A stretch of 64,000 nucleotides of DNA from Acidobacteriaceae bacterium dw_441. GTDB taxonomy: Bacteria; Acidobacteriota; Terriglobia; Terriglobales; Acidobacteriaceae. Below the pieces are notes generated by a model, which saw nothing but the letters and a program-made list of their open reading frames with translations, had not been told where the DNA came from and made no database searches. Positions 46,967 through 55,888 of this stretch are shown here, in pieces. The translations under genes and the position numbers were made by a program. Within the stretch, counting starts at the first letter, position 1, and each line of letters opens with the position of its first letter. The stretch spans positions 248,001-312,000 of the forward strand of contig JAAVVA010000006.1 in the NCBI GenBank assembly GCA_018449715.1. Direction: 5' to 3'.

Positions 46967-47019
46967 GGCTATGAAACAAATGAGAGTATCCGGTGAATTA
47001 GCACAAGCGAATACCACAC

Positions 47020-47097
47020 GCCCGGCTTAGCCAATAGGCGCTCTGTGAGAGCATCGACGCCACTGGAAGCTCCCGTGATGACGACTATCTTCTTCAC
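47020..47097 (-). pseudogene. Truncated SDR gene (5' remnant)
   Basis: Read from a GTG at 47097 with AAGGAAGG 8-12 bases upstream: K-K-I-V-V-I-T-G-A-S-S-G-V-D-A-L-T-E-R-L-L-A-K-P-G, the first strand and Gly-motif of a short-chain dehydrogenase. It resembles the SDR at 62751 (V-I-V-I-T-G-A-S-S-G-F-G-G-L-T-A-R-A-L-A-K-A-G). After about 26 codons the similarity ends and the frame soon stops near the end of the AraC gene. It lies 31 bp downstream of the intact SDR gene at 47129-47872, so a second SDR gene was once there. Confidence 0.7.
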
Positions 47098-47128
47098 GAT
47101 TCAACCTTCCTTTGTGCTTCGCAAACGG

Positions 47129-47872
47129 TTAGATCAGACCTCCGTTAGCACGTATGTTTTGGCCGGTGACCCACGCTGCATCATCCGAGCAGAGCCAGGT
47201 CACAACATTCGAAATGTCGACTGGCTCGCCGATTCGATTGAAAGCTGCAAGACTCGCCATATGCTTGATTTGCTCTTCGGTCTTGCCAGTTGTAAAGAGG
47301 CTCGTCATCACAGGCCCAGGGGAGACCACGTTGACACGAATTCTCTTGGAGCCCATCTCTTTCGCGAAAACGTGGCTAAGCTGCTCAACCGCTCCCTTGG
47401 TTGCAACATAGCTTGCATAGGTGGGGAGTGCGAGTGCGGTAGTCGATGATGAGAAGTTGACGATAGCGCCATTCTCCTTGAGGCGAGTCGCCGCAATCTG
47501 GCAGGTCAGAAAAGTTCCTTTAACATTGACGGCAAACAAGCGGTCATACTCCTCTTCGGTTACAGCGGCGAGGAGCTTATAAAGGATGAGACCAGCATTA
47601 TTGATGAGAATGTCGGCGTTACCGAACGCCTGCTCCGTCGCATCGAAGATTGCGATGCAATCCAGCTTCTTGCTGACGTCGCCCTTTACAGAAATCGCTT
47701 CGCCGCCAGCCTTACGGATCTCGGCGACTACAGCATCAGCTTCCGTTGCGCTACTTGCATAGTTGACGACGACCTTCGCACCTTCTTTAGCAAACCGATG
47801 AGCGATCACCGCACCAATGCCACGACCGGCACCGGTGATAATAGCAACTTTGCCCTTCAGCAGTTCCGACAT
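47129..47872 (-). CDS. SDR-family oxidoreductase
   Basis: 247-residue classical short-chain dehydrogenase (FabG-like). NAD(P) motif G-A-G-R-G-I-G, I-N-N-A-G, catalytic Ser in F-S-S-S-T-T and Y-V-A-T-K, and V-S-P-G-P-V downstream. The Gly-motif with Arg fits NADP(H) preference. ATG with AAGGAGG upstream. A perfect-palindromic TGC-N7-GCA site (47945-47957) is 73 bp before the start; this gene is thus the likely direct target of the neighbouring LysR at 48059-49024. Substrate unknown. Confidence 0.92.
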   Translation of the reverse strand: MSELLKGKVAIITGAGRGIGAVIAHRFAKEGAKVVVNYASSATEADAVVAEIRKAGGEAISVKGDVSKKLDCIAIFDATEQAFGNADILINNAGLILYKLLAAVTEEEYDRLFAVNVKGTFLTCQIAATRLKENGAIVNFSSSTTALALPTYASYVATKGAVEQLSHVFAKEMGSKRIRVNVVSPGPVMTSLFTTGKTEEQIKHMASLAAFNRIGEPVDISNVVTWLCSDDAAWVTGQNIRANGGLI

Positions 47873-47944
47873 AACGTAAGCCTCCTTCGCTGATTAGAGC
47901 CTGAATTGCTATGCCCGTGTTATGCATTCTTCGGATAGCTTTTA

Positions 47945-47957
47945 TGCGGATATCGCA
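47945..47957. promoter_or_regulatory. LysR-type box 1 (TGC-N7-GCA) before the SDR gene
   Basis: TGCGGATATCGCA, a T-N11-A box, extends to a 17-bp inverted repeat TATGCG-GATAT-CGCATA (47943-47959). It is 73 bp upstream of the SDR start. One of four copies in the neighbourhood. Confidence 0.65.
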
Positions 47958-48058
47958 TATGCAATTTGCACGAAAATTGCCAGTCCGTTGAATATCCCAG
48001 GCGTCTGAATGTGATCTGCTGGGAGGTAGCAGTGGCGCGAGCCCGGACGAACTTACTT

Positions 48059-49024
48059 TCAGGTGTTTCGCACGCCACGACGCGGCTTAGCGCGCAACTT
48101 GCTCATGTCTTGCCCGAGAATTCTCACCTGCTCTCGAAACCACCGATGGACCGGGTCGTCGTCCAAGCGTGGGTGCCATATCATTTCGTATCGGAAGCCC
48201 CTGATCTCGCTCGGTGCGGCCATCACCCTTACGGGAGACAATCGCGCCATGTGATTGGCAAGTCTACGCGGTACCGTGAGAATAAGGTCGCTGTTCGAGA
48301 CCGCCGCGACTGCGGGGGCGAAAAAAGGAAGCGTCAGGCCAACATCCCGCTTTAGCGAAAGATCGCTCAGTGGACGGTCAACCAGCGTCTGTTGGCCAGC
48401 AATCACAGCGACAACCGCATGCCGGTATTTGAGGTACTGCTGTAGTGTCACCCTCTGGGTGTTCAACGGGTGTTTCGTTGCCACGACGCAGACGAACCTA
48501 TCCGCAAAGACTGTTTCACTATGTAGGCTGGGATGTGCACCGATGCCTGCAACCGTTATGACGGTGTCGAGACGCCCATTGCTCAACTCCTCAAAGCTGC
48601 GCTCACTCCAGGGAAGCACCTCAATACAAGATTTAGGCGCGGCCTCGGTAATGCGTCGAACGAGTTCGGGCAGCAATGCGACGCATGCGTAGTCTGTCAT
48701 CGCCATCTGAAAGCCTTCTTGACTGTTCGCTGGGTCGAAGCCGCGGCCTTGCAAAACACCTTCCAGTCGCGGGATCAGAGGCTCAAGTTCCCTTAGTAGT
48801 CTTTCCCCTCGCGCTGTGCGTTCATGCGTCCTGCCGTTACGAAGCAAGAGATCGTCTCCCAAGGACTCGCGAAGACGCTCCAGATGGCGACTCATCGCGG
48901 ACTGGCTGAGGAAACAGCGTTTGGCGGCGCGGGTTACGTGCTTCTCTTCAAGAAGGACGGTGAGATAGTAAAGAAGATCGAGATCCAACTTGCTTATATG
49001 CGGATAGCGCATGCTTTCGATCAT
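48059..49024 (-). CDS. LysR-family regulator of the SDR/redox locus
   Basis: About 321 residues (ATG 49024) with an HTH (L-L-Y-Y-L-T-V-L-L-E-E-K-H-V-T-R-A-A-K-R-C-F-L-S-Q-S-A-M-S-R, about 14-44), then the effector domain. NodD/SyrM/PbpR-like and paralogous to the LysR at 45027-45965. ATG 49012 is an alternative start: TGCGGATAGCGCA (48999-49011) overlaps codons there, so the protein could repress its own translation start region or bind DNA at its own promoter. A 13-bp site upstream, at 49101, also suggests autoregulation. Confidence 0.85.
   Translation of the reverse strand: MIESMRYPHISKLDLDLLYYLTVLLEEKHVTRAAKRCFLSQSAMSRHLERLRESLGDDLLLRNGRTHERTARGERLLRELEPLIPRLEGVLQGRGFDPANSQEGFQMAMTDYACVALLPELVRRITEAAPKSCIEVLPWSERSFEELSNGRLDTVITVAGIGAHPSLHSETVFADRFVCVVATKHPLNTQRVTLQQYLKYRHAVVAVIAGQQTLVDRPLSDLSLKRDVGLTLPFFAPAVAAVSNSDLILTVPRRLANHMARLSPVRVMAAPSEIRGFRYEMIWHPRLDDDPVHRWFREQVRILGQDMSKLRAKPRRGVRNT
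48999..49011. promoter_or_regulatory. LysR-type box 2 over the LysR start codon
   Basis: TGCGGATAGCGCA; it lies inside the first codons of the minus-strand LysR gene (reverse reading TGCGCTATCCGCA). It differs by one base from box 1 at 47945. Confidence 0.6.
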
Positions 49025-49462
49025 ATCAATGCATACTCCGACTAGGAAAGTTGTGCTTGTCAGCTGGCCCCTTGGGGACGTGGATCCGCAATTTGCTGCA
49101 TGCACTCTCCGCATACATCACATCCGAGAAATGCATTGGACGATGACGCATGCTCTTGCATAGCGTAAATCTTACCGTCATGCTGAATTATGGAAGGAAT
49201 GAACGGGGACAAAAGTGCGAAACGTACATCGGCAGCTTCTGCACATCTTTTCCGCCGATCTCGTGTCGGCACGCGGGGCGTCGCTGCGAAATGCGTGTGA
49301 ATCGTAGACTAGGTCACAAAGGAACCGTCGCATCGAATCCCGGCTGGCCGGTCAGACCATGGCGCAGAGATCACCAACTTGCCTGCAAACCGATACGCCT
49401 ACAGTTGCATGTGACAGCCTCGCGTACTCGCAATAGTCGCCCAGGGGAGATGGCGAAATGAC
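49025..49462. other. 438-bp gene-free region with one more LysR-type box
   Basis: The upstream region of the LysR gene; TGCACTCTCCGCA at 49101-49113 is box 3 of the motif. A half-site ATCCGCA occurs just left of it (49084-49090). No gene is seen. Confidence 0.5.
49101..49113. promoter_or_regulatory. LysR-type box 3 in the LysR upstream region
   Basis: TGCACTCTCCGCA, about 80 bp upstream of the LysR start at 49024. Matches the oriented consensus TGCRMTnnCCGCA. Confidence 0.6.
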
Positions 49463-49774
49463 ATGAAACTTGCTCCGGCAGTCGAGAGATTGATTTCCGC
49501 AACGAACAGTGACGATAGCGAGGCCTTTCTCACAGCTTTCGCTCCTGACGCAACCCTCATCGATTTCGGAAGGCAGTTTCGCGGACATGAACAGATTGCT
49601 CGCTGGGACAGACAAGAGAACATCGGTACGCAGAATAGGCTTTCAGTGAAGCACGTTGAGATGGGTCCACCGATGTTAGTGAGAGTCGCAGTATCTGGGA
49701 AAGGTTACAACGGCGATGGTTCCTTTGAAATCGAGTTGACCGATGGCTTGATATCACGCCTCTCCATCACGTGA
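49463..49774 (+). CDS. SnoaL/NTF2-like small protein
   Basis: 103 residues with a single SnoaL-like domain: E-A-F-L-T-A-F-A-P-D-A-T-L-I-D-F-G-R-Q-F-R-G-H-E-Q-I-A-R-W, then a C-terminal F-E-I-E-L-T-D-G-L-I-S-R-L-S-I. Function unknown; family members are ketosteroid-isomerase-like or small ligand-binding proteins. The ATG has GGGGAG upstream at a long spacing. The following 614-bp gap separates it from the aldo/keto reductase gene, so the two may not be one operon. Confidence 0.75.
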   Translation: MKLAPAVERLISATNSDDSEAFLTAFAPDATLIDFGRQFRGHEQIARWDRQENIGTQNRLSVKHVEMGPPMLVRVAVSGKGYNGDGSFEIELTDGLISRLSIT

Positions 49775-50388
49775 TATTCCAGCATTCGCAATCGAGGAGT
49801 ACTCCTGAACGGCCGGTTGGAAATCGGTAGTCCTCCCATTGCATACGTCCAAAGGCATCAATTTGGAGTGTGAGTCGGCTCATTCAGCAGACACGGATGG
49901 CCACGCAATGCCACACTGTACGTTTGGCTCGGCGCCCTCCCGATCAGCGGCGAAAACGCTCCCATGTTGGGGCATCCTGATTGGACGGAGGGGCGGTCAT
50001 CCTGTCGGTCATAAACGCCTCGCCAAGAACCGGATGCCCTCGGGCAAGCAGCGTCGGCCTCCGCCACGTTCGGAATCGGTTTTGATACCTTCCCCATCCG
50101 ATCTGATTTTTGTATTCCAAATCGCTCCCCATCCTACTTTGAGTAGGGGGCGAAAACCTTTCACGTGTGCTCTGCATGGTATTTCAAATCATCATGCACT
50201 TACCGCATGACGCTCATCCGATAAAAGCATGATCGAATGCATGCCGGGTTCACTCTATTCATGTGTACTTATGGATCGTGGAGGGTAGCTCCCCACATCC
50301 GGTAACATCTGCGGCTCGATCGCACATTGCGGACCGTAACCTTCGCAGCCAGTTCTTATTACACTTCGCGAGTTCAAGGAGAAGCATC
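49775..50388. other. 614-bp gap before the aldo/keto reductase gene
   Basis: A 123-codon frame (49839-50210) has no recognisable family. Real content seen: TGC-N7-GCA box 4 at 50195-50207 and a purine-rich ribosome site near 50375. The rest is unexplained; it could hold a leader or regulator-binding region. Confidence 0.45.
50195..50207. promoter_or_regulatory. LysR-type box 4 upstream of the aldo/keto reductase
   Basis: TGCACTTACCGCA, 182-194 bp upstream of the start of the aldo/keto reductase at 50389. It fits the same consensus as boxes 1 to 3 and lies 1.2 kb from the LysR gene. Confidence 0.6.
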
Positions 50389-51444
50389 ATGGAATACAAA
50401 ACGCTAGGACACACAGGATTACTGGTCTCGCGTCTCTCTCTGGGAACGATGACCTTCGCCGGTCAAGGCTTTTATAAGGCGATTGGTACTGTCACTCAAT
50501 CCGATGCGGACGGTCTCGTCAAGGCAGCATTCGAGGCAGGTATCAATCTGTACGACACCGCTGATGTCTACTCTGACGGAGAGAGCGAACAGACGCTAGG
50601 CCAGGCAATCAAGAATCTAAACATCCCTCGGAAGGACGTCTTGATCGCAACGAAGGCTTATTCCCGTGTCGGTCAAGGTGTGAACGATATGGGTGCCTCC
50701 CGTGGCCACATCATGGACGCGGTGGAAGCAAGCCTCAAACGTCTGCAGACGGACCATATCGATCTCTATCAGATCCACGCAAATGATGATGCGACTCCGC
50801 TGGAGGAGACTCTCCGGGCGCTTGACGATCTGATCCGCCAAGGCAAGGTGCGGTACATTGGCGTCTCGAATTGGCAGGCATGGAAGATCGCTACATCCTT
50901 CGGACTTTCTCGCCTTCACAACTTGAATCGGTTCGAGACCGTTCAAGCCTACTATTCGATCGCGGGTCGCGACCTGGAACGTGAGATTGCTCCGCTTCTG
51001 CAGTCAGAGAAGACTGGCCTTCTAGTGTGGAGCCCCCTAGCGGGCGGTCTACTCTCAGGCAAATTCAGCCGCGACAATCAGAAGCCTGAGGGATCGCGCC
51101 GCTCAGAGTTCGACTTCCCAATCGTCGACAAAGACCGTACGTGGAATGTCCTGGACGCAATTGCTCCTATTGCAGCAGCCCACGGCTGCAGCCCCGCACG
51201 AATTGCATTGGCGTGGCTGTTGACACGTCCCTTCGTGACATCCATCGTGCTCGGTGCGAAACGGCTCGACCAGTTACAGGACAACCTCGCCGTCATGGAC
51301 ATCAAGCTCACAGAGGACGAAGTACAGAAGCTCGACGAAGTTAGCAAGTTGCCTGCGGAGTATCCCGGCTGGATGCTAGGAGTGCAAAGCGTCGGACGTC
51401 TGGATGTTCAGGAAAAGATGGTTTGGGACAAGTTCAGCAAATAA
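50389..51444 (+). CDS. Aldo/keto reductase
   Basis: 351-residue (beta/alpha)8 reductase using NADPH. Tetrad: Asp and Tyr in N-L-Y-D-T-A-D-V-Y, Lys in I-A-T-K-A-Y and His in Y-Q-I-H-A-N-D. Family signatures: G-T-M-T-F, G-Q-A-I-K-N-L and G-A-K-R-L-D-Q-L at the NADPH end. The ATG at 50389 has AAGGAG upstream; the longer frame from 50263 is not supported. First gene of the long plus-strand redox run. Confidence 0.93.
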   Translation: MEYKTLGHTGLLVSRLSLGTMTFAGQGFYKAIGTVTQSDADGLVKAAFEAGINLYDTADVYSDGESEQTLGQAIKNLNIPRKDVLIATKAYSRVGQGVNDMGASRGHIMDAVEASLKRLQTDHIDLYQIHANDDATPLEETLRALDDLIRQGKVRYIGVSNWQAWKIATSFGLSRLHNLNRFETVQAYYSIAGRDLEREIAPLLQSEKTGLLVWSPLAGGLLSGKFSRDNQKPEGSRRSEFDFPIVDKDRTWNVLDAIAPIAAAHGCSPARIALAWLLTRPFVTSIVLGAKRLDQLQDNLAVMDIKLTEDEVQKLDEVSKLPAEYPGWMLGVQSVGRLDVQEKMVWDKFSK

Positions 51445-51493
51445 ACCTCGGGGGGAGAGGTGGAGTTCTCTTGTCGAAAGAAAGTGAGCCAAG

Positions 51494-51895
51494 ATGGCAA
51501 ATCAATCCGGCATCGACGTTGTAAAAGAGTTTTTCGAGAGTTTTCTGTCGCATGCTCCTGACAAAACTCTGGCTCTCCTCGCGGACGACATTCGTTGGGA
51601 AGTACAAGGTGCCCCGAACGTTCCAACAGTAGGCAAGTTCCAGGGCAAGGGAGATGTTCGTCGTTGGCTTGAAATCTTTCCCAAGAACTTCAAGCCGCTC
51701 GCTATTCGTTTCGACAACTTCCTCGAGAAGGATACGAACGTCGTCGTCCTTGGCTCATTTACTCACCTCGCCCTCGTTACGAATCAGGAGATCAGCAGCG
51801 AATTCGCAGCTCACTTGATCGTTCGTGACGGCAAGATAGCTGGCTATCGCTTCTTTGAAGATTCTTACGCGCTGTACATGGTATTTCCTCACTGA
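51494..51895 (+). CDS. SnoaL/NTF2-like protein
   Basis: 133-residue single-domain protein, N-terminal helix V-V-K-E-F-F-E-S-F-L, then L-L-A-D-D-I-R-W-E-V-Q-G and V-G-K-F-Q-G-K-G-D-V-R-R-W-L: the SnoaL-like polyketide-cyclase/ketosteroid-isomerase fold. Lies 49 bp after the aldo/keto reductase and 34 bp before the MDR gene, so translation is likely coupled in an operon. No substrate assigned. Confidence 0.85.
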   Translation: MANQSGIDVVKEFFESFLSHAPDKTLALLADDIRWEVQGAPNVPTVGKFQGKGDVRRWLEIFPKNFKPLAIRFDNFLEKDTNVVVLGSFTHLALVTNQEISSEFAAHLIVRDGKIAGYRFFEDSYALYMVFPH

Positions 51896-51929
51896 AGGAT
51901 GGCATTACGACTTAGAAACAAGGGAGCGC

Positions 51930-52940
51930 ATGATGAAGGTCTGGCAAATCAAAGAGTTCGGGATGGAAAATCTCACCCTGGAAGAACAATCGCAACCGGA
52001 ACCGAATGAGCACGAGATTCTGATTCGTGTGAGCGCGTTTTCCATCAACTATCGGGACAAGATGATCATCGAGGGGACGTATCCGATTGCAATGCCCCTG
52101 CCGCTGATCCCTGGTTCCGATGCAGCCGGCGAAGTCGTCGCGGTCGGCGCTAAAGTGAAGCGATTTACCAAGGGTGACAAAGTTGTCACAAGAATGCACG
52201 TTCAGTGGACCGAAGGAAAGGCTTCTTACGAAGCAACAGGAGCGACGCTCGGCGGTCCTCTTCGTGGCGTATTCGCTGAATACGCTCTCGTCCACGAAGA
52301 CGGTGCGTTGAAGTACCCGTCCTACTTAACTCCAGAGCAGGCATCGACACTTCCCGTTGCAGCGGTAACCGCATGGGTCGCTCTGTTCAAGCACGCTAAG
52401 CTGCAGCCCAGCGAAGACGTTTTGATTCAAGGAAGCGGTGGCGTCTCCGTATTTGCTCTCCAGCTTGCGCGGGCATTCGGTTCGCGCGTGCTCGCCATTT
52501 CTCGCAGCAAGGAAAAGGGCGAACGGCTAAAGGAACTCGGAGCGTCGGACGTTGTCGATACGACGCAGCACACATCCTGGGAAGAGCAAGTACGCAGCCT
52601 CACGTCTGGAAAAGGTGCGGACGTGATTCTTGATGTGATTGGCGGCGATTCTCTCCAGCATTCCATTGCCGCATCGGCCTTCGAAGGACGTATCGCGGTC
52701 ATCGGTGCCATCGAAAGTGTAGCGGCAACAATTCTCATTCCGTGGATGTTGGGCACCAACGTATCTCTCCAAGGAACTAGCGTCGGTTCCCGTCAAGACT
52801 TCGAGAATCTACTCGTATTCCTCGAGAAACATCAAATATCGCCCGTCATCGAAGCTGTTTACCCATTCGAAGGTTTACCCAAGGCATTCCAGCACTTCGA
52901 CCATAGCCCCTTCGGCAAGGTCGTCATCAAGATCGGGTAG
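51930..52940 (+). CDS. Zinc-free MDR quinone oxidoreductase-like protein, paralogue A
   Basis: 336-residue medium-chain dehydrogenase/reductase of the quinone-oxidoreductase type. Cofactor motif S-G-G-V-S-V-F-A-L-Q-L-A-R-A-F-G-S; no zinc-ligand cysteine cluster is present. N-terminal G-R-O-E-S-like domain (E-I-L-I-R-V-S-A-F-S-I-N-Y-R-D). The tail K-V-V-I-K-I-G is shared with the second copy. The ATG 51930 (or 51933) is preceded by AGGGAG. About 55-60% alike by eye to the gene at 58691; both carry G-S-D-x-A-G-E-V-V and I-E-G-S/T-Y-P. Confidence 0.9.
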   Translation: MMKVWQIKEFGMENLTLEEQSQPEPNEHEILIRVSAFSINYRDKMIIEGTYPIAMPLPLIPGSDAAGEVVAVGAKVKRFTKGDKVVTRMHVQWTEGKASYEATGATLGGPLRGVFAEYALVHEDGALKYPSYLTPEQASTLPVAAVTAWVALFKHAKLQPSEDVLIQGSGGVSVFALQLARAFGSRVLAISRSKEKGERLKELGASDVVDTTQHTSWEEQVRSLTSGKGADVILDVIGGDSLQHSIAASAFEGRIAVIGAIESVAATILIPWMLGTNVSLQGTSVGSRQDFENLLVFLEKHQISPVIEAVYPFEGLPKAFQHFDHSPFGKVVIKIG

Positions 52941-52994
52941 TTGGACTGCGAGCAGCTTGAGTGAATGGCATAGCGAAGCAAAAGGAGAGACGCA

Positions 52995-54503
52995 ATGGAC
53001 GCAACAGCACAAGTCAAGTCGATCATTGGGCAGCCGGAACCATCTAAATACACTGGTTTCACGGGACAGTACATCGGAGGGCTCTGGAGAGCAGGAAGAC
53101 ACGGAGGAACTCTTCTTGACACGAATCCTTACAGCGGAGAGACCGTGACCGAGTTGCTTCAGGCGAACCAAACGGATCTGGACGATGCCTACCAGGTAGC
53201 TGCGAAACAACAGAAGAGTTGGGCAAAGAGACTCCCGGCCGAAAGAGCGGCAATCGCGCTTCGAGCCGCCGCGATTCTGCAAGCGCGTAGGGCCGAGATT
53301 GTTGATTGGCTTATCCGGGAATCCGGCAGCACACGAATGAAGGCTGAGATTGAGTTTCAATTCGTCCATGGCATCACGCTGGAGTCGGCGAGCTTTCCTT
53401 ATCGCGTACAGGGCAAGATTTTGCCGATCGATGAGACTGACAAAGAAAGTCGCGCCTACCGTCAGCCCCTTGGCGTAGTCGGCGTAATCAGTCCGTGGAA
53501 TTTCCCGATGTATCTTTCTCAACGATCGATAGCACCAGCACTTGCGTTGGGTAATGCAGTCGTCGTAAAGCCGACTGCAGAGACACCCGTTACTGGAGCG
53601 CTCTTCCTCGCGAAGGTTTATGAGGAGGCCGGTCTCCCGGCGGGGCTACTCAATGTTGTTGTCGGTCCAAGCGACGAGATCGGTGACGCCTTTACGCTTC
53701 ACCCGATCCCTAAATTTATCTCCTTTACAGGATCAACACGAGTGGGACGCCGTGTCGGCGAACTTGCGGTGACTGGGCCTCGTATCAAGCGGGTTGCCCT
53801 CGAGCTCGGTGGCAATGCCCCCTGCGTCGTTCTGGACGACGCGGATGTGGATTATGCCGCGAGGGTAAGTCTAGTGGGCAGGTTCCTCCATCAAGGTCAA
53901 GTCTGCATGAGCACGAATCGAATCATCGTGGATGAAAAAGTCTACGACGAGTTTGTGGATCGCTACACCACGTATGCAAAGGCTCTGAAGTATGGAGACC
54001 CAAACGATCCAGATACGGTGATTGGACCGGTCATTAACCAGAAGCAATTGAAAACGCATTTGGCTTCTATCCAGGGTGCACGCGCAGCTGGAGCACGCCA
54101 AGTAGTGGGGGGAGAACCTCAAGGTCTCGTGTTACCGCCCCATGTGTTTGTGGATGTGACGAATGACATGCAGATTGCGCAGGACGAGATGTTTGGTCCT
54201 ATCGCGCCAATCATCAAGGTGAAAAGCGAGGAAGAAGCTCTTCGTGTGGCGAACGACACGGAGTTTGGTCTCTCAAGCTCAGTGTTCACGCGCAATCTGG
54301 AACGTGGTGTCCAATTCGGCTTGGGGATCGAAGCAGGTATGACTCACGTTAACGACCATAGCGTGGATGATTCACGAACCGGTCCGTTTGGAGGAGAGAA
54401 GAACAGCGGACTCGGTCGATTTGGCGGTGACTGGATCATCCAAGAGTTGACACGCGATCACTGGATAACCGTTCGACATAAGCCTGCTACGTTGCCCTTC
54501 TAG
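52995..54503 (+). CDS. Aldehyde dehydrogenase
   Basis: 502 residues, ALDH superfamily. Catalytic Cys304 (G-Q-V-C-M-S-T-N-R) and Glu270 (L-E-L-G-G-N-A), with the N-terminal N-P-Y-S-G-E-T-V-T and W-N-F-P-M-Y signatures. NAD(P)+ is the cofactor, the substrate an aliphatic or aromatic aldehyde; the arrangement resembles benzaldehyde dehydrogenases. ATG with AAAGGAG upstream, 54 bp after the MDR gene. Confidence 0.94.
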   Translation: MDATAQVKSIIGQPEPSKYTGFTGQYIGGLWRAGRHGGTLLDTNPYSGETVTELLQANQTDLDDAYQVAAKQQKSWAKRLPAERAAIALRAAAILQARRAEIVDWLIRESGSTRMKAEIEFQFVHGITLESASFPYRVQGKILPIDETDKESRAYRQPLGVVGVISPWNFPMYLSQRSIAPALALGNAVVVKPTAETPVTGALFLAKVYEEAGLPAGLLNVVVGPSDEIGDAFTLHPIPKFISFTGSTRVGRRVGELAVTGPRIKRVALELGGNAPCVVLDDADVDYAARVSLVGRFLHQGQVCMSTNRIIVDEKVYDEFVDRYTTYAKALKYGDPNDPDTVIGPVINQKQLKTHLASIQGARAAGARQVVGGEPQGLVLPPHVFVDVTNDMQIAQDEMFGPIAPIIKVKSEEEALRVANDTEFGLSSSVFTRNLERGVQFGLGIEAGMTHVNDHSVDDSRTGPFGGEKNSGLGRFGGDWIIQELTRDHWITVRHKPATLPF

Positions 54504-54620
54504 GGCGCGATCTTCAGGCAACGATCGACAAAATGTGCCCCAAAATTCGAGAATTCCTCCGCTGATTCGGGGATATAACTAGCTCGATCTTATTCGAGCA
54601 ACCTGAGAGAAAGAAACAAT

Positions 54621-55781
54621 ATGGCAACGCTGTTTGAACCAATCACGCTTCGTAGCATCACGGTGACTAACCGCACGATGGTTTCCCCCATGTGTATGTA
54701 CTCAGCAAAGGATGGCGTCGCGGACGACTTTCACTTTGTACATCTTGGGAGGTTCGCGCTGGGAGGCTGGGGGCTCGTCATGGTGGAAGCCACTGCTGTC
54801 GAGCCGAGAGGACGAATCACTCACGGAGACCTCGGCCTATGGTCCGATGAGCAGATCGCCCCGCTTGCGCGCATCGCCTCTTTCCTGAAAAAGCATGGAG
54901 CGGTCCCGGCCATACAACTCGCGCACGCTGGTCGGAAGGCCAGTGTGCAACGTCCTTGGGAAGGTGATGGTCCCTTAGCGGAAGCCCAGTTCAGAGTAGG
55001 TGAGAAGCCCTGGGATGTGGTCGGTCCAAGTGCACTACCTTTTGATGAGGGCTGGTTGAAACCAACGGAGCTTTCAACCTCTGAGCTGGAGCAGATTAAA
55101 GATGCCTTCGTGGCTTCTGTCCGTCGTGCCTTGGACGCAGGTTTTGAGGTCATCGAGATGCACGCAGCGCACGGGTATCTCTTGAATAGCTTTCTTTCTC
55201 CTCTCTCAAACCATCGTACCGACCAATACGGTGGCGGCCGTGACGCTCGATTCCGTTTCCCGCTGGAAGTAGCTGAAGCGATGCGCCTTGCATGGCCGGA
55301 TCATTTGCCCATGTTCGTACGCCTGTCGGCTAGCGACTATGTGGAAGGCGGTGTCACGATCGACGATACCGTTGAGTTCGCGAAAAAGCTGCGTCAGCTG
55401 GGAGTTGACGTCGTCGACCTCTCCTCTGGGGGCATCTCGCCCAAAGGAATCCCGCCGCGGGGCTATGGCTTTCAGGTCCCGTTCGCAGAGCGCGTGCGGA
55501 AGAATGCCGAGGTTGCAACAGCAGCAGTTGGTCTAATTACGAGGCCGGAGCAAGCGGAGCAGATACTCTCCAGCGGTCAGTCTGACTTTATTGCAATCGC
55601 TCGCGAGGCGCTTGCTGACCCAAACTGGCCTTTGCACGCACGCCGAACTCTCGATCAACAGGGCTCCGACCACTTCGAGGGCTGGCCGACCCAGTACCAG
55701 GTATGGCTCTCGAAACGTGCACGCGTTCTTCGAGAACTGGACGCGCCAGTCACCGATGGCGATTTTGCCGGGGTCAAGTAG
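54621..55781 (+). CDS. Old yellow enzyme (NADH:flavin oxidoreductase, YqjM-like)
   Basis: 386-residue FMN enzyme that reduces activated C=C bonds of enones and nitro compounds. YqjM-type active site: Cys25 and Tyr27 (P-M-C-M-Y), His pair in M-H-A-A-H-G-Y-L-L and A-H-A-G-R-K. R-V-R-K and G-L-I-T-R-P-E-Q-A-E at the FMN phosphate end. ATG with a purine-rich upstream region, 117 bp after the ALDH gene. The following SDR gene begins 107 bp later. Confidence 0.95.
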   Translation: MATLFEPITLRSITVTNRTMVSPMCMYSAKDGVADDFHFVHLGRFALGGWGLVMVEATAVEPRGRITHGDLGLWSDEQIAPLARIASFLKKHGAVPAIQLAHAGRKASVQRPWEGDGPLAEAQFRVGEKPWDVVGPSALPFDEGWLKPTELSTSELEQIKDAFVASVRRALDAGFEVIEMHAAHGYLLNSFLSPLSNHRTDQYGGGRDARFRFPLEVAEAMRLAWPDHLPMFVRLSASDYVEGGVTIDDTVEFAKKLRQLGVDVVDLSSGGISPKGIPPRGYGFQVPFAERVRKNAEVATAAVGLITRPEQAEQILSSGQSDFIAIAREALADPNWPLHARRTLDQQGSDHFEGWPTQYQVWLSKRARVLRELDAPVTDGDFAGVK

Positions 55782-55888
55782 CTTTCAACATTCAACTTAT
55801 CGCTGGACGGGATAGCAGCGTCGTCATCAAGACAGCCGCAGATTCTGGCAAGTCAATGGAAGATCAACTTCAACAAGGAGAAGTAGTT

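Noticed and set aside
49839..50210. 123-codon plus-strand frame
   Set aside because: Pro/Arg/Ser-rich, without ribosome binding site or family; overlaps the candidate operator at 50195.
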